Source: Sinomonas sp. ASV486 (GTDB lineage Bacteria > Actinomycetota > Actinomycetes > Actinomycetales > Micrococcaceae). Taken from it: DNA of 64,000 bases. Shown piece by piece: positions 41,922-50,634 of the stretch (position 1 is the first letter of the stretch; every line of letters begins with the position of its first letter). The stretch is from assembly GCF_030908215.1 (NCBI RefSeq), contig NZ_JAVFJK010000017.1, positions 1 through 64,000 on the forward strand, written 5' to 3'. The notes below the pieces were generated by a model. The model was not told where the DNA came from. It did not search any database and saw nothing but the letters and a program-made list of their open reading frames with translations. The position numbers and the translations under genes are program-made.

Positions 41922-41968
41922 TCGTCACGGAGGCCCGGCGGCCGCCCCTTGCCGGATACGATGGCCCC

Positions 41969-42715
41969 ATGACCTACACGCTCATCCTGCTGCGCCACGG
42001 GCACAGCGAATGGAACGCCAAGAACCTGTTCACCGGTTGGGTGGACGTGGACCTCAACGACCAAGGCCGTGAGGAGGCCCGCCGCGGCGGCCAGATGCTT
42101 GCTGACAAGGGCCTTCTGCCGGATGTTCTCTACACGTCCCGCCTCAAGCGAGCGATCAACACCGCGAACATCGCACTCGACGTCGCGGACCGCGGCTGGA
42201 TCGACGTGAAGCGGTCCTGGCGGCTCAACGAGCGCCACTACGGCGCCCTCCAGGGCAAGGACAAGGCCCAGACGCTCGCCGAGTTCGGCGAGGAGCAGTT
42301 CATGGTCTGGCGCCGCTCCTACGACACCCCGCCGCCTCCCCTCGCGGACGATTCGGAGTTCTCGCAGGCGGGCGACCCGCGCTATGCGGACCTCGGCGAC
42401 GCGATGCCGCGCACCGAGTGCCTCAAGGACGTCCTCGAACGACTCCTGCCGTACTGGGAGTCGGAGATCAAGGAGGACCTCAAGAGCGGCAAGACGGTCC
42501 TCGTGACGGCGCACGGCAACTCGCTGCGCGCCCTCGTGAAGCACCTCGACGGCATCAGCGATGACGAGATCGCGGGCCTGAACATCCCCACCGGCATCCC
42601 GCTCGTCTACGAGCTCGACGAGGACTTCAAGCCCACCAACCCCGGGGGCACCTACCTTGACCCCGAGGCCGCAGCGGCCTCGATCGAGGCGGTCAAGAAC
42701 CAGGGCCGCAAGTAA
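41969..42715 (+). CDS. gpmA: 2,3-bisphosphoglycerate-dependent phosphoglycerate mutase
   Basis: A 248-residue glycolytic enzyme interconverting 3- and 2-phosphoglycerate. Catalytic His10 is in [10 protein letters not shown]; '[17 protein letters not shown]' and '[35 protein letters not shown]' (second His) are diagnostic. TACGAT (41957-41962) ends 6 nt before the ATG. It lies next to the phosphate-response genes phoU and senX3-regX3, an arrangement also seen in mycobacteria (gpm1 next to senX3). Confidence 0.93.
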   Translation: MTYTLILLRHGHSEWNAKNLFTGWVDVDLNDQGREEARRGGQMLADKGLLPDVLYTSRLKRAINTANIALDVADRGWIDVKRSWRLNERHYGALQGKDKAQTLAEFGEEQFMVWRRSYDTPPPPLADDSEFSQAGDPRYADLGDAMPRTECLKDVLERLLPYWESEIKEDLKSGKTVLVTAHGNSLRALVKHLDGISDDEIAGLNIPTGIPLVYELDEDFKPTNPGGTYLDPEAAAASIEAVKNQGRK

Positions 42716-42732
42716 GGCCTGCACTACGTTCG

Positions 42733-42796
42733 ACGGCGGGGGCCCCCCCGCGTGGGGGGGGGGGGGGGGCCGCCGCACGCCCCCGGGTGGGGGGGC
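42733..42796. other. homopolymer-rich, probably artefactual sequence
   Basis: This stretch contains a run of 16 G (42754-42769) and other G7/C7 runs, unlike anything in neighbouring genes. It abuts a very strong terminator hairpin. Such runs are typical of polymerase stalling or two-colour sequencing dropout at hairpins, so the bases should not be trusted. Confidence 0.6.
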
Positions 42797-42806
42797 ATCC
42801 ACTAGT

Positions 42807-42854
42807 TAGGACGGCGGCCGCCCACCTTCTCGAAGGTGGGCGGCCGCCGTCCTA
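42807..42854. terminator. 22-bp perfect hairpin between gpmA and phoU
   Basis: A perfect 22-bp inverted repeat (42807-42828 with 42833-42854) with a CTCG loop, extremely GC-rich. It lies between convergent genes and is a bidirectional terminator. Confidence 0.8.
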
Positions 42855-42874
42855 CTCAGCGCGTTGGGTGAGCG

Positions 42875-43534
42875 TCAGCTCGAGGTGTTGTCGCCGTCCC
42901 ACTCACCGGTGACGAGGTAGGAGACCTTGCGGCTCACGGAGACGCCGTGGTCGGCGAAGCGCTCGAAGTAGCGGCTCACGAGGGCCGCATCCACAGCGGC
43001 GGCAGGCGAGCTGGTCCAGGACGGGTTCGCGATCGCGCGGAACACGCCGGCGTGCAGTTCGTCGATCTCGGCGTTCGCGGCCTGGATCCGGGTGGTGCGC
43101 TCGAGATCGTGGTCGTCGAGGAGGCCCACGAGCTCGTCGGCGATGGTCTTGTCGAGCTCGGCCATACGGGCAAACGTCTTCTCGAGCGACCCCGGCGCTG
43201 CCTTCTCCGGGTACCGGAGGCGGGTGAGCTGTGCGATGTGGCGGGCGAGGTCGCCCATGCGCTCGAGCGAGGCGCTCATGCGCAGCGAGCCGACGATCGT
43301 GCGGAGGTCAGATGCCACAGGGCCCTGGAGGGCGAGGATCTCGATCGCCTTCTCATCGATGGCGGTCTGGAGGAAGTCGATGCGCGCATCGGCCGCGATG
43401 ACCTCCTGCGCGAGCTCGACGTCCGCGGAGGAGAAGGCCTCGACGGCCCGGTTGAGGGCCTCGGATACCAGCGTTGCGATCTCGACGAGATCGTCGTGGA
43501 CCTTCTTGAGCTCCTCCTGGAATACCTTTCGCAC
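42875..43534 (-). CDS. phoU: phosphate transport system regulator PhoU
   Basis: A 219-residue helical protein with two PhoU repeats: 'MRKVFQEELKKVHDDLVEIATLVSEAL', 'VIAADARIDFLQTAIDEKAIEILALQGPVASDLRTIVGSLRMSASLERMGDLARHIAQL', and a second 'VDAALVSRYFERFADHGVSVSRKVSYLVTG'. PhoU signals phosphate sufficiency to the SenX3-type kinase. GTG start with AAAGGA 8 nt upstream. It is divergent from senX3-regX3, with no pst transporter genes in the window. Confidence 0.92.
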   Translation of the reverse strand: MRKVFQEELKKVHDDLVEIATLVSEALNRAVEAFSSADVELAQEVIAADARIDFLQTAIDEKAIEILALQGPVASDLRTIVGSLRMSASLERMGDLARHIAQLTRLRYPEKAAPGSLEKTFARMAELDKTIADELVGLLDDHDLERTTRIQAANAEIDELHAGVFRAIANPSWTSSPAAAVDAALVSRYFERFADHGVSVSRKVSYLVTGEWDGDNTSS

Positions 43535-43707
43535 GGCGGCGTCCTTTCACAGGGGTGGCGAGTCATTGCCCGATGGGCACTCCGACTCGTCACACTGTCA
43601 GCGGTGGGTGAATTGTTGCCCGTCCTGAAGTGAACGTTAGTTGAACCGGGCAGGTGCGGCCAGCAGAGCGGAACGGGGTGGGCCGCGCCCGGCCTAAGCT
43701 AGCTGAT

Positions 43708-44889
43708 GTGGATCCACTCGTCGTCGGCATCGTGGCGGGCCTTATCGGCCTGTCTTTCGGCGCATTCGGCGTTCTTGCCTTCCGGGCGAGCCAGCGCCAG
43801 CGCCAGCTCCTCGAGGGGCCCGAGACGGAGGGCAGTTTCCCGGACGGTGCAGCGGACGTGCTCTCGGTGCTGGGCAAGGCCTTCGTGGTGGTCGACGCCG
43901 TTGACGGCGTGGTCCGTGCGAGCCCAGCCGCCTACGCCTATGGCCTCGTCCGGGGCCACACAGTGGTGCACCGCGAGCTCCTGCAGATGACAGCGAAGGT
44001 CCGCGGGAACGGCGTCATCCTCGAGAAGCAGTTCGAGCTGCCGCGCGGCCCGCTCGGCCAGGGGACCCTCGTCGTCAATGTCCGAGCTGCCGTCCTCGGC
44101 GACGAGTACATCCTGCTCCTCGCCGACGACAGGACGGAGCTCACCCGCACTGAGCAGATCCGCAACGACTTCGTCGCGAACGTCTCGCACGAGCTCAAGA
44201 CTCCGGTGGGCGCCATCTCTCTTCTTGCCGAGGCCCTCGAGGCCAGCCCGGACGACGAGGAAGCCGTCCGGCGGTTCGCCGCGCGCATGCACAAGGAAGC
44301 CAGCCGCCTCGCCGCACTCGTCCAGGACATCATCGAGCTCTCCCGTCTCCAAGGTGCAGACGTCGTGCACCGCGGACGGGCCGTGGACATCAACGATGTC
44401 GTTGCGGACGCCGTGGACCGCTCCCGTCTCGTGGCTGAGGCGAAGAACATCGAGGTGCGTGTGGGCGGCCGCATCGACGTTCCCGTCTTCGGCGATCCGG
44501 ACCTCCTCACGAACGCGTTCCGCAACCTGATCGACAACGCGATCCGGTACTCGCCCGAGAACACCAAGGTCGGGATCGGCCTCAGGCACAAGGACGGCCT
44601 CGTCTCTGTCTCCGTCACGGACCAAGGCGAGGGGATGACCCCGGAGGACCAGGGACGCGTCTTCGAGCGTTTCTACCGCGTCGACGCCGCGCGGTCGCGT
44701 CAGACCGGCGGGACGGGACTGGGACTGAGTATCGTCAAGCACGTGGTGGAGAACCACGGCGGCGAGGTGACCCTGTGGTCGCAGCCGGGCAAGGGATCTA
44801 CCTTCACCGTGAGGCTGCCCGACATGGAACAAGACCCCGAAGATCATCGAGCGGCCCCCAGGTCGCCGGAGCAAGGAGCGATGGCTTGA
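43708..44889 (+). CDS. senX3: sensor histidine kinase SenX3 (phosphate response)
   Basis: A 393-residue kinase with an N-terminal membrane helix, a PAS-like domain (about 50-140), a HisKA domain with the phosphoacceptor His161 in 'FVANVSHELKTPVGA', and an HATPase domain ('NAFRNLIDNAIRYSPEN', 'VTDQGEGMTPEDQGRVFERFYRVD', 'GTGLGLSIVKHVVENHGG'). GTG 43708 is preferred because TAAGCT (43695-43700) ends 7 nt before it. The stop codon overlaps the regX3 start (TTGA). Confidence 0.9.
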   Translation: MDPLVVGIVAGLIGLSFGAFGVLAFRASQRQRQLLEGPETEGSFPDGAADVLSVLGKAFVVVDAVDGVVRASPAAYAYGLVRGHTVVHRELLQMTAKVRGNGVILEKQFELPRGPLGQGTLVVNVRAAVLGDEYILLLADDRTELTRTEQIRNDFVANVSHELKTPVGAISLLAEALEASPDDEEAVRRFAARMHKEASRLAALVQDIIELSRLQGADVVHRGRAVDINDVVADAVDRSRLVAEAKNIEVRVGGRIDVPVFGDPDLLTNAFRNLIDNAIRYSPENTKVGIGLRHKDGLVSVSVTDQGEGMTPEDQGRVFERFYRVDAARSRQTGGTGLGLSIVKHVVENHGGEVTLWSQPGKGSTFTVRLPDMEQDPEDHRAAPRSPEQGAMA

Positions 44890-45566
44890 GCAGGATCCTG
44901 ATCGTGGAGGACGAGGAGTCGTTCAGCGACCCCCTCTCGTTCCTCCTTGCCAAGGAGGGCTACGAGGTCGAGGTCGTGGACAACGGCAGCGACGCGCTCG
45001 TCGAATTCGACCGCAACGGCGCAGACCTGGTCCTCCTGGACCTGCAGCTTCCGGGCACGCCAGGAACCGAGGTGTGCCGGCAGCTGCGGGCACGCTCGAG
45101 CGTTCCCGTCATCATGCTCACTGCGAAGGACTCCGAGATCGACAAGGTCGTGGGGCTCGAGCTTGGCGCCGACGACTACGTCACGAAGCCGTACTCGTCG
45201 CGTGAGCTGGTGGCCCGCGTGCGCGCCGTCCTGCGCCGACACGGCGAGCCTGAGGAGCTCATCTCCTCGACAGTCCAGGCAGGTCCGGTGCGCATGGACG
45301 TGGAGCGCCACGTGGTCAGTGTGGATGGGGAGCAGGTGGCGCTGCCCCTCAAGGAGTTCGAGCTCCTCGAGATGCTGCTGCGCAACTCGGGTCGTGTGCT
45401 CACGCGCGGACAGCTGATCGACCGTGTGTGGGGTTCGGACTACGTCGGTGACACCAAGACCCTTGATGTGCACGTCAAGCGCCTCCGCGGCAAGATCGAG
45501 CCCGACCCCTCGAGCCCGCGCTACCTCGTGACGGTCCGTGGACTCGGCTACAAGTTCGAGCCCTGA
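44886..45566 (+). CDS. regX3: response regulator RegX3
   Basis: A 226-residue OmpR/PhoB-type regulator. Receiver: 'RILIVEDEESF' acidic pair, phosphoacceptor D52 in 'LVLLDLQLPGTPG', K in 'DYVTKPYSS'. The C-terminal winged helix includes 'LPLKEFELLEMLLRNSGRVLTRGQLIDRVWGSDYVGDTKTLDVHVKRLR'. TTG start (44886) overlaps the senX3 stop by four bases. With phoU upstream it forms the phosphate-starvation circuit. Confidence 0.92.
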   Translation: MSRILIVEDEESFSDPLSFLLAKEGYEVEVVDNGSDALVEFDRNGADLVLLDLQLPGTPGTEVCRQLRARSSVPVIMLTAKDSEIDKVVGLELGADDYVTKPYSSRELVARVRAVLRRHGEPEELISSTVQAGPVRMDVERHVVSVDGEQVALPLKEFELLEMLLRNSGRVLTRGQLIDRVWGSDYVGDTKTLDVHVKRLRGKIEPDPSSPRYLVTVRGLGYKFEP

Positions 45567-45609
45567 TCGGCCCGTTCTCCCTGCATCTGCCTGAAGCACA
45601 ACCTTAAGC

Positions 45610-45760
45610 GCGACGTCGGGGGCGGCCCCGGCCGCGGGGGGGGGGGCGCCGGCGGGGGTGGGCGGGGGGGGGCCCCGCGCCATCAAGACCACCCATACGC
45701 CCGCGGCCGCCCCCCCCCCCGGCGGGGGGTGCGCGCCCGACGTCGTATGTCGCCTGCTGG
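45610..45760. other. homopolymer-rich region inside a long inverted repeat, probably artefactual
   Basis: Contains G10 (45636-45645), G9 and C12 (45709-45720) runs. CGACGTCGGG near the left edge is inverted as CCCGACGTCG near the right edge, suggesting a large terminator hairpin whose centre was misread. It occupies most of the 222-bp gap between convergent regX3 and the lipoprotein gene. No gene. Confidence 0.55.
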
Positions 45761-45788
45761 AACCGGGCATCCGAGCCCGGCTCAGAGG

Positions 45789-46376
45789 CTAGCGGCTCGC
45801 AGTCGCGGAAGCCGAGGCCGAGGCCGAGCTGGAGGCAGAGGCCGACGCCGAGGCGGAACCCGACGGCGTGGCGCTCGGGGTCGGGAGGTACTGGCGGTAC
45901 TCGGCGAGCGTGCCGTCGACGACCGGGATCTGGACGTCCTGGCTCGTGCTGCCAGCGGTGAAGGAAACGGTCGCGAGCGCGCCCGGGAGTGCCCCCGTCT
46001 TGCTCAGGCTCACGGGGCTGCTGGACTTCTCCAGCTGGACCTCGCCGTGCTTGGGGACGTTGAGGCGCGTCGTCGTCGACCCGTCCTTGAGCGTCAGCGT
46101 CTCGTCTTTATCGGAGGAGTTGAAGACGGTGCCCACGAGGCGGCCCGGCGCATCGGCCGAGGCGGAGCTTGAGGAGCCGGCCGTGCCGCTCGAGACGATA
46201 AGCATATTGCGCAGCTGCAGCGTGCCGACGTCCGCACGGATGCCGTCTGAGGCGGAATACGTGTGGGTGGTCTGCTGGGCGTTGATGTAGCCGCAGCCCG
46301 TGGCGGTCAGCAGGCCGACGCCAAGCGCGGCGACGACGGCGACGCGCTGGGCCGGCTTCGTTGCAGTGAAACGCAC
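45789..46376 (-). CDS. LpqE-like lipoprotein
   Basis: A 195-residue exported lipoprotein: lipobox ending at Cys28 (LLTATGC). The middle has 'GIRADVGTLQLRNMLIVSS' and 'GRLVGTVFNSSDKDETLTLKDG', resembling LpqE-type proteins; the last ~30 residues are a Ser/Ala-rich linker-like tail (SASASA). Role unknown. The GTG start has AGGAG 6 nt upstream. An lpqE-carD neighbourhood is known in mycobacteria, which supports the assignment. Confidence 0.72.
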   Translation of the reverse strand: MRFTATKPAQRVAVVAALGVGLLTATGCGYINAQQTTHTYSASDGIRADVGTLQLRNMLIVSSGTAGSSSSASADAPGRLVGTVFNSSDKDETLTLKDGSTTTRLNVPKHGEVQLEKSSSPVSLSKTGALPGALATVSFTAGSTSQDVQIPVVDGTLAEYRQYLPTPSATPSGSASASASASSSASASASATASR

Positions 46377-46624
46377 AGCTGGCTCCTGATCAGGGTGTGA
46401 GGAAGTCTGGTCGGGGTTAGCCTATCGCCAATTTCGACGTTCTGTAGATTCGGCGCGTTTCGCGTCAGATGGCGTTTGCACTGCATCCTTAACAGGCGCG
46501 CGCCTGCGGACGTGAAGCATCTTTTTCGCTCCCGGTCAACCCCTCGGCGGGGGCTGTATCGCCACACTTCCGCGTCATTCCGGGCTTCGTGCGGGGTCAC
46601 GGGGCCGGTCCGAGACGTGAGACG

Positions 46625-46633
46625 TGCTAGACT
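46625..46633 (+). promoter_or_regulatory. extended -10 promoter candidate for carD
   Basis: TGCTAGACT: a TAGACT hexamer with the TGN extension. It is 27 nt upstream of the carD ATG. No convincing -35. Confidence 0.4.
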
Positions 46634-46659
46634 AGTCTGCGGGAAAGGGGAATGTCCAC

Positions 46660-47142
46660 ATGGTTTTTGAGGTTGGCGAGACGGTTGTTTACCCCCACCA
46701 CGGTGCGGCGAAGATCGAAGAGATCAAGATGCGCACCATCAAGGGCGAAGAGAAGATGTATCTCAAGCTCAAAGTGGCCCAGGGTGATCTGACGATTGAA
46801 GTACCGGCCGAAAACGTGGACCTTGTCGGGGTCCGCGATGTTGTGGGCAAGGAAGGCCTCGAGCACGTGTTCGACGTCCTCCGTGCCGAATTCACCGAGG
46901 AGCCCACCAACTGGTCCCGCCGCTACAAGGCGAACCTTGAGAAGCTCGCCTCCGGCGATGTGATCAAGGTGGCCGAGGTCGTGCGTGACCTGTGGCGCCG
47001 CGATCAGGACCGCGGACTGTCCGCGGGTGAGAAGCGCATGCTGGCCAAGGCCCGCCAGATCCTCATCTCCGAGCTCGCGCTCGCAGAGAAGACTGACGAG
47101 GAGCAGGCGGCCACTGTGCTGGACGAGGTCCTCGCGTCCTAG
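46660..47142 (+). CDS. carD: transcription regulator CarD
   Basis: A 160-residue RNA-polymerase-binding regulator. The N-terminal RID/Tudor-like domain ('[37 protein letters not shown]') contacts the beta subunit, and the helical C-terminal domain ('[67 protein letters not shown]') carries the Trp that helps stabilise open promoter complexes. Essential in mycobacteria. AAAGGGGAA precedes the ATG. Confidence 0.95.
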   Translation: MVFEVGETVVYPHHGAAKIEEIKMRTIKGEEKMYLKLKVAQGDLTIEVPAENVDLVGVRDVVGKEGLEHVFDVLRAEFTEEPTNWSRRYKANLEKLASGDVIKVAEVVRDLWRRDQDRGLSAGEKRMLAKARQILISELALAEKTDEEQAATVLDEVLAS

Positions 47143-47155
47143 TCCGCTGAACTTC

Positions 47156-47189
47156 CACGAAGGCCCCGGCGCCCGCCGGGGCCTTCGTG
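47156..47189 (+). terminator. terminator after carD
   Basis: A perfect 15-bp stem CACGAAGGCCCCGGC/GCCGGGGCCTTCGTG with a GCCC loop, starting 14 bp after the carD stop codon. The downstream flank is not U-rich. Confidence 0.6.
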
Positions 47190-47243
47190 CTGTCTGGGCC
47201 CCGCTGTCCAGGCAGGGCACGCGCCTCGTCTAGGCTGGAGCGC

Positions 47244-48011
47244 ATGAATGACGCCGCCCATCCTGCCGCACCGACCGCCGTCGTGATCGTCGCTGCGGGG
47301 TCGGGGACGCGGCTCGGGTATGGGCTGCCCAAGGCCCTCGTCCCGCTCGCGGGGGCGCCCCTGCTGCTCCACGCCCTGCGCGGAACCGCGGGAGCGGGCC
47401 TCGCCGAGCAGATCTGCGTCGCCGTACCGCCCGGGGACACCGAGCTGACCGCGCTGTGCCGCACCTTTGCCGAGGAACTCGGCGCGACCGCCCCGGACAT
47501 CGCAGTGGTCGAGGGCGGGGCGACCCGCGCCGATTCGGTGCGCGCCGCCCTTGCCGCGCTCGCGCCGGGTATCGCGCACGTCCTCGTGCACGACGCCGCG
47601 CGGCCGCTCACGCCGCCCGAGGTGTTCCGCCGCGTCTGTGACGCCCTGGATCGGGGTGCCTCGGCGGTCATCCCGGCCACGCCCGTGGTCGACACGATCA
47701 AGTCCACCGCCCCCACGGAGGGCGACGCCGCGGCCATCGCCGCCGAGGTGGTGACAGGCACGGCCGTGCGTGAGCAGCTGCGCGCGGTGCAGACGCCACA
47801 GGGGTTCGACGCCGAGACGCTCCGGCGCGCCCACGAGGTCGCCGCCGGCTGGGACCCCGAGCAGGCCGCCGCGATTACGGACGATGCGATGCTCGTCGAA
47901 TCGCTCGGAACCCCGGTCTATGTGGTCCCCGGGGATCTCCAGGCCTTCAAGGTCACGACGCCCCTGGACCTCCACTTCGCTGAGACGTTCATCGCCGCAC
48001 AGGGCGGCTGA
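47244..48011 (+). CDS. ispD: 2-C-methyl-D-erythritol 4-phosphate cytidylyltransferase
   Basis: A 255-residue enzyme of the MEP isoprenoid pathway. Nucleotide-binding 'VVIVAAGSGTRLGYGLPKALVPLAG', 'GGATRADSVRAAL', 'VLVHDAARPLTPP' and 'LRAVQTPQGFDAETLRRAH ... ITDDAMLVE'. TAGGCT (47231-47236) ends 7 nt before the ATG: probably leaderless, which also explains the poor ribosome-binding site. Followed by ispF. Confidence 0.93.
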   Translation: MNDAAHPAAPTAVVIVAAGSGTRLGYGLPKALVPLAGAPLLLHALRGTAGAGLAEQICVAVPPGDTELTALCRTFAEELGATAPDIAVVEGGATRADSVRAALAALAPGIAHVLVHDAARPLTPPEVFRRVCDALDRGASAVIPATPVVDTIKSTAPTEGDAAAIAAEVVTGTAVREQLRAVQTPQGFDAETLRRAHEVAAGWDPEQAAAITDDAMLVESLGTPVYVVPGDLQAFKVTTPLDLHFAETFIAAQGG

Positions 48012-48094
48012 GCGCACCCGGTTGTTGGGCGCCGCGCAGCGGAGTCGAAAACAGCGGAGTCGAAACCAGCTAGTCGCAACCGAAAGGCAGCCCC

Positions 48095-48583
48095 ATGATC
48101 ATCCCGCGTACAGGGATCGGCGTCGACGTCCACGCGTTCGCGCCCGACGACGCCCCACGGCCCCTGTGGCTCGGCGGACTCCGATGGGAGGGGGAGCGGG
48201 GCCTGGCCGGCCACTCGGATGCCGACGCCGTGGCTCACGCCGCCGCGAACGCGCTCTTCTCGGCGGCGGGCCTCGGGGACCTCGGCACTCACTTCGGAAC
48301 GGACCGCCCCGAGTATGCAGGCGCCTCCGGGGTGACGCTCCTCGCGGAGGCCGCGCGGATCGTGCGTGGGGCCGGCTTTGAGATCGGCAACGTCGCCGTA
48401 CAGCTCGTGTGCCAGCGGCCCAAGTTCTCGCCCCGTCGGGCTGAGTCAGAGCGCGTGCTGTCCGAGGCCGCCGCCGCGCCCGTGGGGGTCACGGCCGCGA
48501 CGACCGACCACCTCGGCTTCACGGGCCGCCGCGAGGGCGTGGCCGCGATCGCGACGGCGCTCGTCTACGTCAGGCCGGAGTAG
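48095..48583 (+). CDS. ispF: 2-C-methyl-D-erythritol 2,4-cyclodiphosphate synthase
   Basis: A 162-residue MEP-pathway enzyme. Zinc ligands D11 and H13 in 'GIGVDVHAF', '[32 protein letters not shown]', and '[15 protein letters not shown]'. A strong GAAAGGCAG lies upstream of the ATG. Its 3' end is 2 bp from the end of a convergent response regulator gene. Confidence 0.93.
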   Translation: MIIPRTGIGVDVHAFAPDDAPRPLWLGGLRWEGERGLAGHSDADAVAHAAANALFSAAGLGDLGTHFGTDRPEYAGASGVTLLAEAARIVRGAGFEIGNVAVQLVCQRPKFSPRRAESERVLSEAAAAPVGVTAATTDHLGFTGRREGVAAIATALVYVRPE

Positions 48584-48585
48584 GC

Positions 48586-49251
48586 TCACTGTCCGCCCGG
48601 CTCGATGAGCCCGGACTCGTACGCGAGAACCACGGCCTGCACCCGGTCCCTCAGCCTGAGCTTGGTCAGGATGCGGCCCAGATGAGTCTTGACCGTCGTC
48701 TCGGAGAGGAACAGCTCGGCCGCGACCTCGGTGTTCGAGAGTCCGCGGCCCACCGCGGCGAGCACGTCCCGCTCCCGGGGGGTGAGCGCTGATAGCCGCT
48801 CTCCGGGCCGGCCGGGTGCCGGACGCTGAACGAAGTGTTCGACGAGCCTGCGCGTGATGGACGGCGCGAGAAGCGTCTCGCCGGCGGCGACGGCGCGCAC
48901 GCCGTGACCTAGCTCAGACGCGGGAACGTCCTTGAGCAGGAACCCGCTTGCGCCAGCGCGGATCGCGTCATAGACGTACTCATCGAGATCGAAGGTTGTG
49001 AGCATGAGGACCTTCGCGGCGCCTACGGCGCAGATCCGGCGGGTCGCCTCGATCCCGTCCATGACGGGCATGCGCACGTCCATGAGCACGACGGCGGGCG
49101 TGAGCCGCGCGCACTCGCGCACCGCCTCGGCGCCGTCCGCCGCGGTGCCCACCACGTCAAGATCCGGCTGGGCGTTCAGGATCATCGCGAAGCCCTCGCG
49201 GACGAGCCGCTGGTCGTCAACGACGAGGAGCGTCGTCCGCTCCGCGCTCAC
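48586..49251 (-). CDS. NarL/LuxR-type response regulator
   Basis: A 221-residue regulator. Receiver with phosphoacceptor D58 (VVLMDVRMPVMDGIEATRRI) and 'GASGFLLKDVPASELGHGVRAVAAGE'; LuxR helix-turn-helix 'LTPRERDVLAAVGRGLSNTEVAAELFLSETTVKTHLGRILTKLRLRDR'. The start overlaps the upstream histidine kinase stop by four bases (GTGA/ATGA type), forming a two-component operon. The target is unknown; the divergent membrane protein at 50635 is the nearest candidate. Confidence 0.9.
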   Translation of the reverse strand: MSAERTTLLVVDDQRLVREGFAMILNAQPDLDVVGTAADGAEAVRECARLTPAVVLMDVRMPVMDGIEATRRICAVGAAKVLMLTTFDLDEYVYDAIRAGASGFLLKDVPASELGHGVRAVAAGETLLAPSITRRLVEHFVQRPAPGRPGERLSALTPRERDVLAAVGRGLSNTEVAAELFLSETTVKTHLGRILTKLRLRDRVQAVVLAYESGLIEPGGQ

Positions 49252-50441
49252 GGCGAGCCCAGCGGAAGCGTCGCCCGCACATGGAAGCCGCGCGGCGGCG
49301 TCGGACCCGCCTCAAGACTCCCGCCACACAGTTCGACGCGCTCGCGCATGCCCCGCAGGCCGAGGCCGCCGCTGCGGGAGGTCACCGGCACCGCACCGAC
49401 CGGGGAGCTGGGGACTGCAGTGGGGACGGCAGTGCCGTCATCATCGATGTCGATCCGCAGGGACCTCGGGCCGTACTGATAGGCGATGCGTGCAGGCGCG
49501 GCGCCGGCGTGCTTGACCACGTTTGTGAGCGACTCCTGGACCACCCGGTACGCGGCGAGGTCCACCGCGGGCGCAAGCGTGTGCGGCTCGCCGGAGGTCG
49601 CGATGTCCACAGTGAGTCCGCTCGCTCGGAGCCTGTCGAGCAGCTCGGGGACGTCCGCGAGGCCGGGCTGCGGGGCTAACGCCGCCGATTCTGAGCCCGA
49701 ACGGAGGCCTGCGAGCATGGCCCGCAGCTCGTTCAGCGCCTCGCGGCCGGTCGTCTGCACAGCCCCAAGGGCGCGCCGTGCCCGGGCTGGGTCGGTGTCC
49801 AGGATGCTCTCCGCGGCACCGGCCTGGACCACCATGACGCTCACGGCATGCGCAACGACGTCGTGCAGCTCCCGCGAGATGCGGGTCCGTTCGAGCTCCA
49901 CCTGGGCCCGTGCCTCGGCGTCGCGCGAGGCCCCGAGCTCGCGGGCGGTCGCCTCGAGCGCTGCGAGAGCTCGCTTGCGGGAGGTGAGCAGGCGCGAGAT
50001 GCCGAAGACTGCGAACATGACCGCCGCGTTCCAGATCAGGGAGCCGACCGGGTCTGCGAACCCTACCGACACGGTCAGGAGCAGGATCACCGTGCCCCAC
50101 AGCCCCACCGCGAGCGGGACTCGTGCGCCGAGGGCCCAGATGATCGACATCCCGCCCGCGAGGGTCGCTGTCGAGTTGTCGAGGCGATAGCCAAGGGCAG
50201 GCCCGGCTGCGAACACGCCACCGATGAGCAGCGTGGCGGCATACGGGTGCCTTCCGCGCATCAGGACGGCCACGGCAATGAGGCCGATGACGATGATGCG
50301 CTGGGCGACCGTCCAGGCGGTGACCCCGCCCAGCCACTCCACGAACGCGAAGGCCACGGTCAGGGCGGCCATCGACACGTCACCCCAGCATGAGGGGAGG
50401 GGCCGCCCGAACGGCGACGGGATCCACCGGGCCGCAACCAT
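49248..50441 (-). CDS. DesK/NarX-type sensor histidine kinase
   Basis: A 397-residue kinase with about five or six N-terminal transmembrane helices and little extracellular sequence. HisKA_3 domain 'RTRISRELHDVVAHAVSVMVVQAGAAESIL' contains the phosphoacceptor His; HATPase 'AAYRVVQESLTNVVKHAGA' and 'GGLGLRGMRERVELCGGSLEAGP'. The membrane-embedded sensor suggests detection of lipid or membrane stress; ligand unknown. Partner of the regulator at 48586-49251. Confidence 0.87.
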   Translation of the reverse strand: MVAARWIPSPFGRPLPSCWGDVSMAALTVAFAFVEWLGGVTAWTVAQRIIVIGLIAVAVLMRGRHPYAATLLIGGVFAAGPALGYRLDNSTATLAGGMSIIWALGARVPLAVGLWGTVILLLTVSVGFADPVGSLIWNAAVMFAVFGISRLLTSRKRALAALEATARELGASRDAEARAQVELERTRISRELHDVVAHAVSVMVVQAGAAESILDTDPARARRALGAVQTTGREALNELRAMLAGLRSGSESAALAPQPGLADVPELLDRLRASGLTVDIATSGEPHTLAPAVDLAAYRVVQESLTNVVKHAGAAPARIAYQYGPRSLRIDIDDDGTAVPTAVPSSPVGAVPVTSRSGGLGLRGMRERVELCGGSLEAGPTPPRGFHVRATLPLGSP

Positions 50442-50634
50442 GGCTCGACGATACGCCCGCCACCAGCGAGGCCGCCACGCACCGTGGGAGGACCCGCATC
50501 CTCCCCGGGGAGGACCTCGGGCGCGACGGGATCATTCCCCGCCGAGCCGTTCCTGCCCCCGCGCACGATTCGGGTCGGGCCCGCGGATCCGTACGGTGCA
50601 GGGGTCAGTTCATCACCGACCCTCAGGAGTCACC

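Noticed and set aside
42796-42823. Possible cloning-vector polylinker (ATCCACTAGTT followed by GCGGCCGC)
   Set aside because: Only 11 bases match contiguously, and the GCGGCCGC belongs to a perfect native-looking terminator stem; a chance match is more likely, though resequencing of the adjacent poly-G region would settle it.
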